Assembly: GCA_015227615.1 (NCBI GenBank)
Contig: JAALGZ010000001.1
Span: forward strand, 62,001 to 126,000
Source of the DNA: Labyrinthula sp. Ha
Taxonomy: Eukaryota; Sar; Bigyra; Labyrinthulida; Labyrinthulaceae
Length of the DNA stretch: 64,000 bases
Direction of reading: 5' to 3'
Shown here: positions 1 to 10,900 of the stretch, piece by piece
How positions within the stretch are numbered: position 1 is the stretch's first letter
How the letters are laid out: each line of letters begins with the position of its first letter
Made by a program: the position numbers and the translations under genes
The notes under the pieces: model-generated
Seen by the model: the letters and a program-made list of their open reading frames with translations, nothing else
What the model was told of the DNA's origin: nothing
The model's database searches: none

Positions 1-674
1 TTCTGATTGATATGAAATGAATGAGCTATATTTCGGTGGTATTCGGTGTTTTACATGAATATATTTTCTTTAAATCCTATATTATCTTATATAGATACCG
101 AGATATTTGAAATAGCTTTTGAAAATTGTATTTTGTTTTTAATAACTCTAAAAATTCACTGAGAAATGAACTTGATAGTTATTTAGAAATTCATCTAAAA
201 TATAGGATGACGCGAAAAGAACAGAATAGAAAAGTATCTTCCAGCACTCAAATACCAAAAAAAATAAAAGTAAGTGGTTAGAAATAGTTTTTAAGATAAG
301 TGGCATAGCTTACAATAGTGATTTATATATAAAATAAGGGAGATACAAGAGAAACAAAAATATGACTTGAAATTGACCAACACTATTGAATTATAGAAAT
401 GTGTAGTTTAACCCTGGTACTTTAAATTAAGAGAAAATAAAAAAGTTATAATATCTTTTTTACTAATGTTTAAAGTATCTTAAAAATTTATTTGGCGTAG
501 AAAGACGAATTATTGACTGAGAAAAAGAACTTTTACTACGGCAAGTATTGATACGCTGAGTTTGGCTTTGATATTCGGATATTAAAATGCACATAACTCG
601 TGATTAACTTCTTAAAGAGCAAAATTACTTCATTTGGGCACAGAGGAAATTAAAATATATTTCCAAAGGTGTTT

Positions 675-1230
675 TATAGTTTTTATGAAAAGGAATTTTA
701 GCCAAGACACAAGCATTTCTATTTGAAGACTATGCAAATTTCTGCTATGGCCAAGGTATTACCTCTATTTTCTCAGTTGCATTCTCTCTCAGACAGTAGG
801 ATTAGTTCTTTTAAATTGCTTAGAAAATGTATTTTAAATATTTCTCTACTCTCTAGGAGCTCAATTTGAGCTTGGATTGAGATAACTTCAAGGGTAAGGT
901 TAGTAGTCATAAGGAGATTTTCATAAAAAATAAATTACATATGATGTTGATTCTATGTTGCATCTACTTTTGAGTCAGCTTATCCTTCAGTTTTTTTTCT
1001 TTAAAGGAAAAATATAGGAATAATATATTATGCAGATATGATTTGGGACAAAATATTAAATTGGTAAAAAATTTTGTGAACCCAAGAAGTTAGCGGTATT
1101 TATTCTTACCGTTAATTTTCCGCAAAAAAAACGTTAATTAACAGAATCCTTACCGTTAATAACGGTAAGCAAAATTTGGAGATTTAAATTTCCGATAGTT
1201 AACGGTATTCGCGATAAGAAACCCTAATCA
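675..1230 (+). repeat. Diverged direct repeat, copy 1
   Basis: This segment can be aligned by eye with 4990-5550 in the same orientation. Shared blocks include TATGCAAA, CCAAGGTATTAC, TCTCTCTCAGA, ATTAGTT, GATGTTGATT and TGAGTCAG, in the same order and with similar spacing. Identity is roughly two thirds, so the duplication is old. Both copies end in a stretch rich in AACGGTA/TACCGTT words. In one frame the two copies give related peptides (a QGIT-x-I-x-S-x-A-x-SLR pattern), so the unit may be a worn coding sequence and not purely regulatory. The family is unknown. Confidence 0.6.
1149..1169. promoter_or_regulatory. Perfect 10-bp-arm palindrome CTTACCGTTA-N-TAACGGTAAG
   Basis: The arms are perfect 10-base inverted copies around a single A. 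The half-site TAACGG fits the known Myb recognition pattern YAACKG. Similar words occur nearby (about 1109 and 1199) and around the second repeat copy (about 4478, 4743, 5467 and 5512). Function is inferred only. It could be an operator, or a structural leftover of the repeat. Confidence 0.35.
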
Positions 1231-1489
1231 TAAACCAAAAAAGCTTCCATGTTATGATAAGGTTTCAGCTGATAGTGTTGTTATGAAGTGCTATGATGTG
1301 ATTCCAGGCCGCAGTTTTAATTTTTTGTGAAATATCGTATTTTGGGTTTTCAAAATGATGTGATATGTGTGATATTTGATGTAAATTACTTCGGGATTTT
1401 AATGTGGGAAATTTTGCATTAACGTGATATTCTGAAATAATGAAAACCTGGATTTCCGATACCGAGTTCCAATAATTTGTGAGATATGA

Positions 1490-1790
1490 TGTAATATTTG
1501 TGATAATAGAGAAGTTTTCGTCCACCAAGCATGGAACCTACCGGAAATAATGGATTTGGATAATAGTATTATTGGAAAGTTGATACTATTCCAACAACGT
1601 TGAGAAAGGTGTAATAAGTTTTTGTTAACTGATAAGATATAAGAGAGAAGTTTTTGAACCTGCAAGAAATTATTTTTGAGAAAGAATACGAAGAACCTGT
1701 CAGATTTTCGGAACGTCTTAAAGAAGATATAATAAGTTTAGACGATAAACGCAATATCCCAGACCAGGTCTTACCTCACACTATTTAATG
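1490..1790 (+). other. Possible coding remnant or exons, unknown
   Basis: Two plus-strand open stretches have protein-like composition. One, near 1510-1600, reads with motifs such as VHQAWNLPEIMDLDN. The other, at about 1638-1788, is charged and ends in a stop (motifs EKEYEEPVRF and LDDKRNIPDQ). They are in different frames, and a 38-base GT..AG segment between them could be an intron, though its donor is weak. No start codon or family was recognised. An AATAAATAAAATA-type sequence follows the stop. It may be a small spliced gene or an old fragment. Confidence 0.25.
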
Positions 1791-2560
1791 AAAAGTGTAA
1801 ATTTTAAATAAACAGCAAGTATAAATAAAATAATTTTATTTCATATTCCCAAATAACATAGAGATAATCTGAGTATAACAATCATTCATAAAACTATAAC
1901 AAGAACAAACTCTGACCCTAACTCAAATAATACAACCGAAAAAAATATGTAATATTTCCAAAGCTAAAACTTCTCACAGAAAACATTACCAAAACTATTT
2001 CCAGGAGAATGGAAAACCCAGAACGGACTGCATAGGCAAGAAATATTTGTCATAAAAAATTTGGAATACTCAATAGGATTAAGAATCTTAGTACCCAAAA
2101 GAAACGAAGGTATAATGTACTAAGGAAAGATAAAGAATTTTGAGCACTGGTGTTTTATTTTGTAGTTGGAAGTGCTTCATTTTGTAAGTTTTTTATATTC
2201 GTAACTTTTCACATCCTTCCAATTATGAAACCCACAATCCTTGAAAAATGAAGTTATCTTATTCAAGTATTATTTTGAGGATGCTCTGGTGAGCAACCAG
2301 CAATGAGTAGCATTATTAAAGAAATATTACGTAGATCAAGCTTTTCTTGGTTTATCTTGCTCCAAATCTTGAATAATCTTAACCTTTCACAAAGAATTAT
2401 ATCTTGGGAAACAACTTGTTAATAAATCGATATCAATAATTTCTTAGTTCTTATTTAGGGAACGTAAGGAATCTAATATTCTGCTGCCTCGCTCCATTGC
2501 TTCTAGTTTTTTCTCTATTCATACTTCTAATATTAAATGCGCCTGTTCTTCAGAGTTCTT

Positions 2561-2897
2561 CTAATTGTGCGATCCTCCGGGTGGTTCCTTGATGTGTAAC
2601 CTATGCTTTTTGTTTCTAAAGACCCCCTGCGAAGTGTCAACCGATTCGTCAGCACACTCATTTTGTATACTAGACTCCTCCCATTTGCTATTCCGAAGTA
2701 CTCTTAGAACGTGTCCAACCTGCACATTTGAGCTCTTAATTCTGAAACACATAGCTCCTTCAGGAACCTATGCTTATTCAGAGAGGTCCATTCAGCAAAA
2801 GTATTCGCAAAACTTTGAGCGAAATACAAAAAATAATTTGGCAGGTGAATCTTCTGTAAGAAAGCTGATAGAGGAAAATAGGCGAGACTATGCGTAA
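2561..2897. other. Open stretch on both strands, unresolved
   Basis: The plus strand is open for 110 codons. Its end reads like protein (NLAGESSVRKLIEENRRDYA), and the first part has several Cys pairs. The minus strand has a 63-codon ATG-to-stop frame over 2561-2752. Local GC is higher than in the surroundings. Neither strand shows a recognisable domain. It could be a worn gene fragment. The bases on either side (1791-2560 and 2898-3414) show nothing I can support. Confidence 0.2.
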
Positions 2898-3414
2898 TAA
2901 ATAAATATGGGATTCCTCTTGATCAAGAAATGGAAGAGCTCTTTTTTTATTAGATCTGCAACTTATTAATGTATTATTGGAGGGAAAGCTAAATAGTTCT
3001 TTTCGAAGAGAACCAATATTCATAAGGAGTGATTTTGTACTCCTTTCTAAGAAGTTGTATCATTTAAAGCATAACATCTCTAAATTATTACAGTTTAAAC
3101 TCAAGTTATCCAAAATTCTTGTACGTTCATCAAGGAATGTACATTGGTTTGTATAATGCAACATTAATAGGACTGAACTTTCTTAAGCTCTACTATATTC
3201 TTGAATAAGTCAGCTTAAGTTGTATTTGCTCTTCGAGATAAAAGCAGAATAAACGAAATTGGTTACTTCATTATTCTCTTGCAAAAAATGGCTAGTGAAA
3301 AGCATTTCGTTTGAGTTCAATATATTTTCTCCCCTTAATCCTCACTTTAATTAAATGCTGGACTTGAAGCTGATGCTTAAACCTTAAACAAGAATGTTTC
3401 TTGGGGCAAGACTA

Positions 3415-4182
3415 CTACACATCAACACCAAGCTTATTAGCTTCAACAAGAAAGTTCATTCCTTTAGTAAAAAGATCTTCATCGTCGTCTTCGTCATTCA
3501 CACCTTCTGGATCGGGAATACCCATGAGTAGGGTCTCTAGACATTGAGCAAACTCTCCATGTGTTTTTGTATTCAGGTTTAATCCCTCGTCTTCTCTCAA
3601 GCTTTCCCAATAGGCAGCAATTAAATAAGGATGAGTTGATTCATGTAGATATATTTCAATAGCTCCAGAATTATTAATTATTTGGTCAACTTCAATGCGG
3701 TCCTCAGGTTGCAGATGAGAAATAGTCGTCCAGGCAAGTTTTGTCTGAAAATATTTCATATATTCCACCGGAGTTGGTAATTGAATATTGGCAGTTGTCA
3801 GCTCTAATGCCTCTATTGAATCCATAGCATAATTGACACATAAATTTTTAAGTGCAGGCGCATGGTCTGATTTGACAACCACCTGAACTATATGACCCAG
3901 CCAAACCAACACTACAGAAAATATCTCTTTCCTCTTATTCCTTCCTCCAAGTTTTTGTTCTATTTCATGAGTCAAATAAACAAGGAAAGTGTTCATGAAT
4001 TGCTTGGGAAGACCCCGTACAAATCCCTGGCTCAGAGTCAACGAACGGTAGACATTGGAGGTTATATTTGGAACCCAGTCAGGACAATATTGTGCATATG
4101 GGATAACTCTTGTGTCAAGATGTTCTTTGCAATCATCTATGCTGTCTACAAAAATACTTCCTATTGTTGGTGCTGCTTGCAT
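3415..4182 (-). CDS. Hypothetical protein, 255 aa
   Basis: This is a single open frame from ATG at 4182 to a stop at 3415. I do not recognise the family. The protein is soluble-looking, with no signal peptide or membrane segment, and mostly helical by composition. An acidic stretch (about residues 225-240, NDEDDDEDLFTKG) lies near the C-terminus. Balanced amino-acid use with Trp, His and Cys argues that the frame is real. No intron is evident. It stands alone: the flanks are gene-poor, and it lies between the two copies of the diverged repeat (675-1230 and 4990-5550). It could belong to a mobile unit bounded by that repeat, but nothing in the protein says so. Confidence 0.7.
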   Translation of the reverse strand: MQAAPTIGSIFVDSIDDCKEHLDTRVIPYAQYCPDWVPNITSNVYRSLTLSQGFVRGLPKQFMNTFLVYLTHEIEQKLGGRNKRKEIFSVVLVWLGHIVQVVVKSDHAPALKNLCVNYAMDSIEALELTTANIQLPTPVEYMKYFQTKLAWTTISHLQPEDRIEVDQIINNSGAIEIYLHESTHPYLIAAYWESLREDEGLNLNTKTHGEFAQCLETLLMGIPDPEGVNDEDDDEDLFTKGMNFLVEANKLGVDV

Positions 4183-4989
4183 ATTGAGATTTAAAGTTTC
4201 TCTACTTTATATTATATTTTATGTTTATTCAGTTTATGATATTTATTAAAAATAATGATTTCTGATGATTTTGAATATATTTTAATATGATGTTTTTTTT
4301 GTTTAGGAGATATTTCATAAGTGAATAAATTCACTTTATTGGAAACGGTTTTTGTTAAATTAGACTATAGTATATATGATTTCTTATCGTATCATTCTTC
4401 ACGATAGTTAACGTTAAGTAAAATTCGAAACTGTTCGATAAACGGAATAATAGTGAAATTAATGGACCTAACAATAAGCAAACTAGATAACGGTAGGTAC
4501 TGGTATGTTTTTGCTAAATTCACTAAACTCCAAATTTTCTCTTCCTGGTAAAAGCCATAATAAAACAAGTCCAGAGAAACTTATTGTGTGATCAAGAAAG
4601 TTATTGGTATTATAAATAAAACAATCTTTTGAAACAAGCGAATTATCTCTTGTTTGCTGAAGGTTCAGGACTAGTTGTCTTCTACTTGTTAGAGATTTTG
4701 CTTAGTTGAACTGTCTGAGAAACGTGTTTGTTTGTGAAGAGAAACGGTAAGATTAGATTAGACAAAAAAAACTGGTCAAATGAACCAATGGAACATTAAA
4801 ATTATTTTTCCAAAGTACAATTTTTGACTTTTCTATGCCAAATTTTCTGCATGATGTATTATTATTATTATCAGTTTTGGCGAGAAAAGAAGTAAAATTT
4901 ATGAAAAAATATTTTTAATAGTTAGAAAACACAGAAAAACTACGCTGTCAAGATAGAGAACCTTCAGAAATAATCTTAAATCTTTTGAA
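4183..4989. other. Gene-free stretch with scattered AACGG words
   Basis: No supportable coding sequence. AACG-type words occur near 4411 (GTTAACGTTAAG), 4448, 4478 (GATAACGGTAGG) and 4743 (GAAACGGTAAG). They resemble those at the end of each diverged repeat copy. Confidence 0.4.
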
Positions 4990-5550
4990 TAGTTTAATTT
5001 AACTTCTCTGAGAAAAGGCTTGAGCTAAGATAGATGCACTTCTATATGGATTATGCAAAATTATCGCTATCACCAAGGTATTACACATATTTTATCAGGT
5101 GCTATCTCTCTCAGAGAATAGCATTAGTTTTTAAAAACTATCTAAAAAAGGTATTTAGAAAATTTTACTGCTCTCTATGATTTCATTCTGAACTGAGATT
5201 GAGAGAATTTCAAAGCTAAAGTTACTGGTCATAGGAAGATTTTCATTTTAAACAGCTTGCACATGATGTTGATTTTAGGGTGCATTTAGTTCTGAGTCAG
5301 TTATTTTTTTTATATTTTATTCCTTTAGAATAAGAGCATAGGTAGTAAAAATACGGATACATGATTTGGGAAAGAACATTAAATAGTTAAATGATTTTGG
5401 AAACACCAAAAGTTGTTGTTATCTCTTAACGTTAATATTCCACCAGTTAACGTTAACCAGCGAATTCTTTAACGGTATACAGGTTAGGCAATATTTCCAT
5501 GTTTTTTTGCCGTTAGTTAACGTTTATCACCTTAAAAAACCCGAATGGTA
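4990..5550 (+). repeat. Diverged direct repeat, copy 2
   Basis: This is the partner of 675-1230, in the same orientation and about 4.3 kb away, with many small indels between the copies. It ends in TTAACGTTAA, AACGGTA and GCCGTTAGTTAACG words that match the palindromic end of copy 1 less perfectly. No clear TG..CA ends or target duplication could be seen, so I do not call these LTRs. Confidence 0.6.
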
Positions 5551-7425
5551 TGTCTCTTTCGGTAGGGGTAGTAACAGAATGTAAGGTCTATTCTTTTATA
5601 GTCCAAAAACAAACTTATTTTTGTAAAAACCACAGCCTTAAAAAAGATGAATATATCGATATTCTTAATGTACTTTGTCTTAGAAAGATATAAATACTTC
5701 TTTATAAATTTATTTCATTCTAAAAATTATTCAAAATCTTAACAAATATGTATATTTTGTTCAAACTTTATATCAAAGGTTTCAACAACTAGTAATATAA
5801 TTGTACTGTCTTTATTTCATCTCAGACAAACGCATTCTAAACATCACTGGTCTCTAATTTAGGTATTATGACGCTGAGATCAAAGTGAAACCAACTGGAA
5901 GGTAGAAAGTCAACAGTAATAGTTGAGAACTTAGTGTTAAATTTGTTTGTTTTGCAGGTTCTATTGAATTGCATCAACTCCAATTTTGAGAAAAAATTAA
6001 TCGTTGAAGGATGCTTTGATGCACTCCTTTAAAAAGGATCCATTAATTGGCCCTTCCTCCACACTCCGCCATGGATGAAGATGAGGATGGGTTTAGACAC
6101 TCTTACATAGTCTTATCATAGATGCATTGAAGCGTTTATCTAAGTTATGAATGAGAAGTTAAAAGAAATGCTATGACAGTTCTAGCAATCTGAGGTTAAA
6201 TGTCCAATTTTAAATTCCCACATTTGAATGAATGAAAAATAGAATTTAGGTGTAGTAAATCTTAAACAACATACAAAACATTCCAGGAATTTGAAGAAAA
6301 CCTTCATCCAGAGATCCTGTTTTAGATAAACACTCTGTCTAATCTACAATACATTACTAAACATTTTGATTTGTAGCTGATTAGAGCAACACTTCCTTAG
6401 GAACTTAACCAGGTTAAAGTATATGAAGTTTGATGTTCGTAGAAGACGTATAAACAAAGATGATAATTTGAGTACAGTGCCTGGTTGATTCATTATTAAA
6501 TCTTTCATAATTACTTTGATTAGAACTCGTGAAATGTAATTCCAAAGTTTAATATACTTTGAAACAATTAGAGACCGGATTTAAAAAATCTAAGGTCCTG
6601 AAGAAGGTTAAGTAATTAGTATAGCTACTGCTTTGGCTGTTGTTGAAATGATTAAGTGAACTAGTTTGTCTTGATGTAGCATGTGGGTCTCTTTTTTAAT
6701 TGATTTCTATTTACTTCATTTTGAGAGATTCAATTCTTGCAAATTTTGGAACCGGATTAATGAAAATTCGGAGCATTTGACTCCAGAATCAATAAATCTC
6801 ATTCTATACTAATATCATTTTCTTGAAAGGGGCTCTTAAGCTCTGGGGTATCATATTCTACACCTTCTCATTTGTAGAATACCAAGTCGGGTCATATGAA
6901 CAAATTTTCGTACTTGGAAAAAATCAATAACGCGAACAAAAGTGAAATCACCCATAAGGATGTAATACCACTTCAATTAGCCCAGCATGCAATAAAATAA
7001 CATTAAATAAATTAAATTGAATCGTAATAGATGCATTTTTTTCACTGAGATTATTCAATCCTTCGTATAGTTTCTAGAAAGCTTTTTAGATTGAGGAAAA
7101 AAAACACCCCACTAATTTTCACTAGATCAAATTGGTAAAAAACCTAGTGTAACAAGTAGAATATTAAAAATATACAACCTTTAGACTAGTGAGACTGCGT
7201 ATTGTACCTTTGGTCTTAACACTTAGTTTGATTCGAAACTGTCTAAATTCGTTTACATGTTAGCAAAACCAAACATGAGGGGTATGACATAGGACTTACC
7301 CCAAAGTTAAGAAAATACTAAAATGATTTAGCATATGATATATTTGAATTTATTAAGAAACTTGGTTTGACTAACACTTTAATTAGTGCTACCATTCTCC
7401 ATTTCCATGAGAAATTTCTTGTTTT
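5551..7425. other. Gene-free stretch
   Basis: No gene, RNA or repeat that I can support. There are a few short protein-like runs but none is long enough to assign. Confidence 0.4.
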
Positions 7426-7914
7426 TTTAAAGACGTTGCTAGAAAGGTCGTGAGAAAAGCTAGAGATCAAGTTAAGCTATTTGAAGTTAATAATATAAGT
7501 AGGCTAGTGCATTGTGGGTGATTTTTTTCGGTAGAGAAGATGTATCTGCACTATATTTTAACAGAGCAACAACAGGGAGGCATACAGTACCAGAGCTAAC
7601 ATTTAAAGAATATCTACAATCAGAATTAACAAAAAATTACCAAAACTCGATTGAGATAGATATGAGGTATGTTCTTTCAAGATATCAGCTGATGGCGATA
7701 TTTCCTATCAGCGTTGATTATTTTCATACACTGTTACTTTTTCCTGTACTTTTATGGAAACATCGAACTTTTTTTAATAGCTTTTGCTTTCAAAGATTTT
7801 GTCCTAACCCGTTTTTCTGTAGTGATGAGCGGCGATAGTTCTTCCCCGGGTAAAACTGCAGAATTATTAAATGCTACCACATCCGCTGTATCAATTATCT
7901 CCCAATATCGCTGA
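7426..7914 (+). pseudogene. Broken coding remnant, unidentified
   Basis: Plus-strand stretches with clearly protein-like composition follow one another in changing frames. They include a basic helical piece near 7430-7510 (motif RKVVRKARDQVKLFEVNN), a piece near 7530-7680 (GREDVSALYFNRATTGRHT) and one near 7800-7914 containing SGDSSSPGKTAELL, which looks like a Walker A loop. The remnant is broken in several places. The family is not recognised. A virus or transposon origin is possible but unproven, so it is treated as a fossil. Confidence 0.35.
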
Positions 7915-10900
7915 TCTCTGATTTAAGTGAGCTTTAAAGTGAAGCACTTCTGTACCTTAAGATCAAATTTGTAAAAAACTATTTTTCATTGCTTTGATTC
8001 AGAAAAAAGCTGTCGAACCTCATGTTCAATACTTACTACATAATCATCAACAATAACATCAACAGAACTACCTAGAAGGTTGAATAAAAGTGAAAAGAAT
8101 ACTGAACTGGACCCAATCTAACAATATACTATCACGCTCTTGTAAATCGAGTAAAAATGTCGAGTTATTTCGTTAAATATTTAAAGTAATGAAGTATTGA
8201 AATAGATATCGAGAGGTAAAAATATAGATAAACTTCTGAAGTGTAGCTATTAACTGGTAGAATGATGTCAACAAGAACCTTTCTGAAAATTAAAGATCCG
8301 ATCAGGAAGAAAGCAGAGGTGTGAAAGGAAATGAGATTTCTAGTGAAATGAGAATTTGGAAAGTTTTTGGATGCTGTATAATCTTGGATAAGGGAAATTA
8401 AGGATACTTTGTTGCAAAAGGCTTAATTGATAGACCGATGGATTCAATCCTGAGTTTTATGTCGTCGATGGGATTGTATATTGAAAATATCCATGCTCCT
8501 TATGGTTTAACTCGAGCTTGTGCTGCATATAACTTGTACCTTGTACTACGAATTAAAACGAAAACATATCTTAACAGTCAACTCTGTTCAATAGATAGAA
8601 TTTCAGTTAACATCAATATGTACACTCCGCCTTTATAGGTTTTGGGAAAATAGAAGTCTCAAACGCGAGGATTAGAGTTTTAGGTTATGTTTGCATCTTT
8701 CATCGTGCAGGAGACATCATCTAGACTATTTTCAAAATATCCATATTTTCTGTTGGGTTACAAGTAGCTTTACACTAATAACAAACTGGAAATAAAAGAA
8801 GAACAAACATGTAGCTGTATTCATGATTTAGAAAGACATGAATAACAACAGAGACAAGATGGTTTCGAAATTCAATTTGTTTCTATCACAAGAATCAACC
8901 ATAAACTTGAATTCAGCAAGAAAAAAACAATAATATATACAACCCAGATAAGAAAAAATGCTGAGTACTTTGAACCTAAGTTTAATGTGTATTGACGAGT
9001 TTTCTTCTTCTGGTCAACCCTACAATTGCCATTCAGGACCACCGGGATACTGGTCCATATCATCTATATCCAAACAGATCCATTATCTGATGATTCCATA
9101 TAAATATATTTATTAAACTCATTAATATTACATCAATATAATCTTTATATCACCCCTTCAAATAAAGACACCTTCTGTTCATAAATTACCATTTCATTTC
9201 CATTGTAGCCTTTCCCTTTTCTAAGTAACGTGAAATGTTTAAAGAAATTTATCCTATAAAGTTAAGGTCTAATTATTATTCTTTTTTCATTAATTTCTTT
9301 TTCTTACATCAGTTTTAGCACCAAAAAAATAAAGAAAATTCATTTCACACCCCGGTGGTCTGTCCAGAGAAGAAACTCAAATAGAATAATTTTATCTTGA
9401 TACTAAAAGTATCATAGACTTAACTAACTTTTCTTGAAAAGTCTTGGGGTCATACAATACTAATGTATTTATTAATCAGTTATCTCAACATGAATAAGGT
9501 ACATATGAAAAACATAGAACAGAATCAAAGGCTGTGCTAAAAACATATTTCAAACATGTATCTTGAAGTGTCAAAATATCTATTCTACACCTATTACAGG
9601 TTCTAACAAGCATCCTCTCCATGTATGCCGGTATAATTTTTTTATTAGTTTCCTTTCTTGACATAATATTTGCTTATGTGATCTAATGATTAGGTTTAAA
9701 TTTCATTTTCTGTACTCTATATTTTAAGAAATATATACTTTGGAAATATATTTATCCAACCAAGAAGATATGGTACCATAGTCCGGAATGTGAAGATAAT
9801 GTTTTGTTGGTATAAAATTCAAGGTTTACTAATGGATTAATATTATCTTTAAAGTAACTACAAAAAAAGTTTCAACAAAAGTAAAGTACAGTTTCTAACA
9901 GGAAACTTATTTCTTTCATATGTATGTGTAACTAAGTGGAGTATACCGTAATATGGTATATAAAAATATCATGTTTCCTTTATATAGAGTTTGAATATCT
10001 TAGTTTCCACAAACCATGGATATCTCATTTGCTGTAGTCACTGTTAAACATAGAACTTTGAAAAGAACCAGTCTATGATCCCTTATTCTTTGCTCCTGTT
10101 GAGTAGTCTAAATAACAAATGATTCTATATGAATAAAGTATTGTGACTAGGGGTATTGTTTCAAGTTTTCATGGTAAATCAAATGAGTTGTAATATTCTT
10201 AAAACCACCCAAAGTGATATTGGTTTTTCAGTCAATTTGAGTTAACTTTAATATTATTGCTGGATTTATCTGATGCTCTGAGTACGTCGTTCACCTCATT
10301 GTCCAGTTCAATAGTCTTAAAATAGAGCCATTCAAGAGAACAACCATACATGGGAGATACATTTCTGATATTAATTATTTCTTGTATTTATTTGGGTCAA
10401 AGAGTAAAAATATCTCGGTTTTTCCTTGAGAAAAAATGATATTAAAGGCATCTATGTGATCTAGAACTTGGCCATATGGTGCAAATATCATGTGAGACAT
10501 TATTATATATTAAAATTGTTCAAGTACCATTTGAGTAATATTAAAGTTCGTAAAAGTATTAATAATTTAATATTTTAATATTGTTATTTGAATTCTAATA
10601 ATTCGTCCTATAAAGAGGTCCCTAGTTGGAATCATATATCCATTGTTAGAATACTCAGAACGGCTATATAAGCGTTATTCATAATAGGAACAAATAAAAA
10701 CATTAGTCTGAAACTAGCTTCATATTTTTATATATCAAGAATATTATATTAAAGAGATTAATCTGTTGTTCATACATGAATTATTCTAATGAATAAGACC
10801 TCTAATTAAATCATGTATGTTAAATCTTGTATTTCAGTGCATAGTGATAAGAATCGCTTAACTTATGAGTCTGGGTCGGAGATTCAACTAGAGATTAGTT

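Noticed and set aside
1265-1754. Three overlapping minus-strand frames of 61-88 codons
   Set aside because: Composition is typical of translated AT-rich sequence, and the plus strand in the same place looks more like protein.
675-5550. LTR retrotransposon bounded by the diverged direct repeats
   Set aside because: No TG..CA ends, primer-binding site, polypurine tract or retroelement proteins could be seen between the copies. The only intact gene inside is unrelated and on the minus strand.
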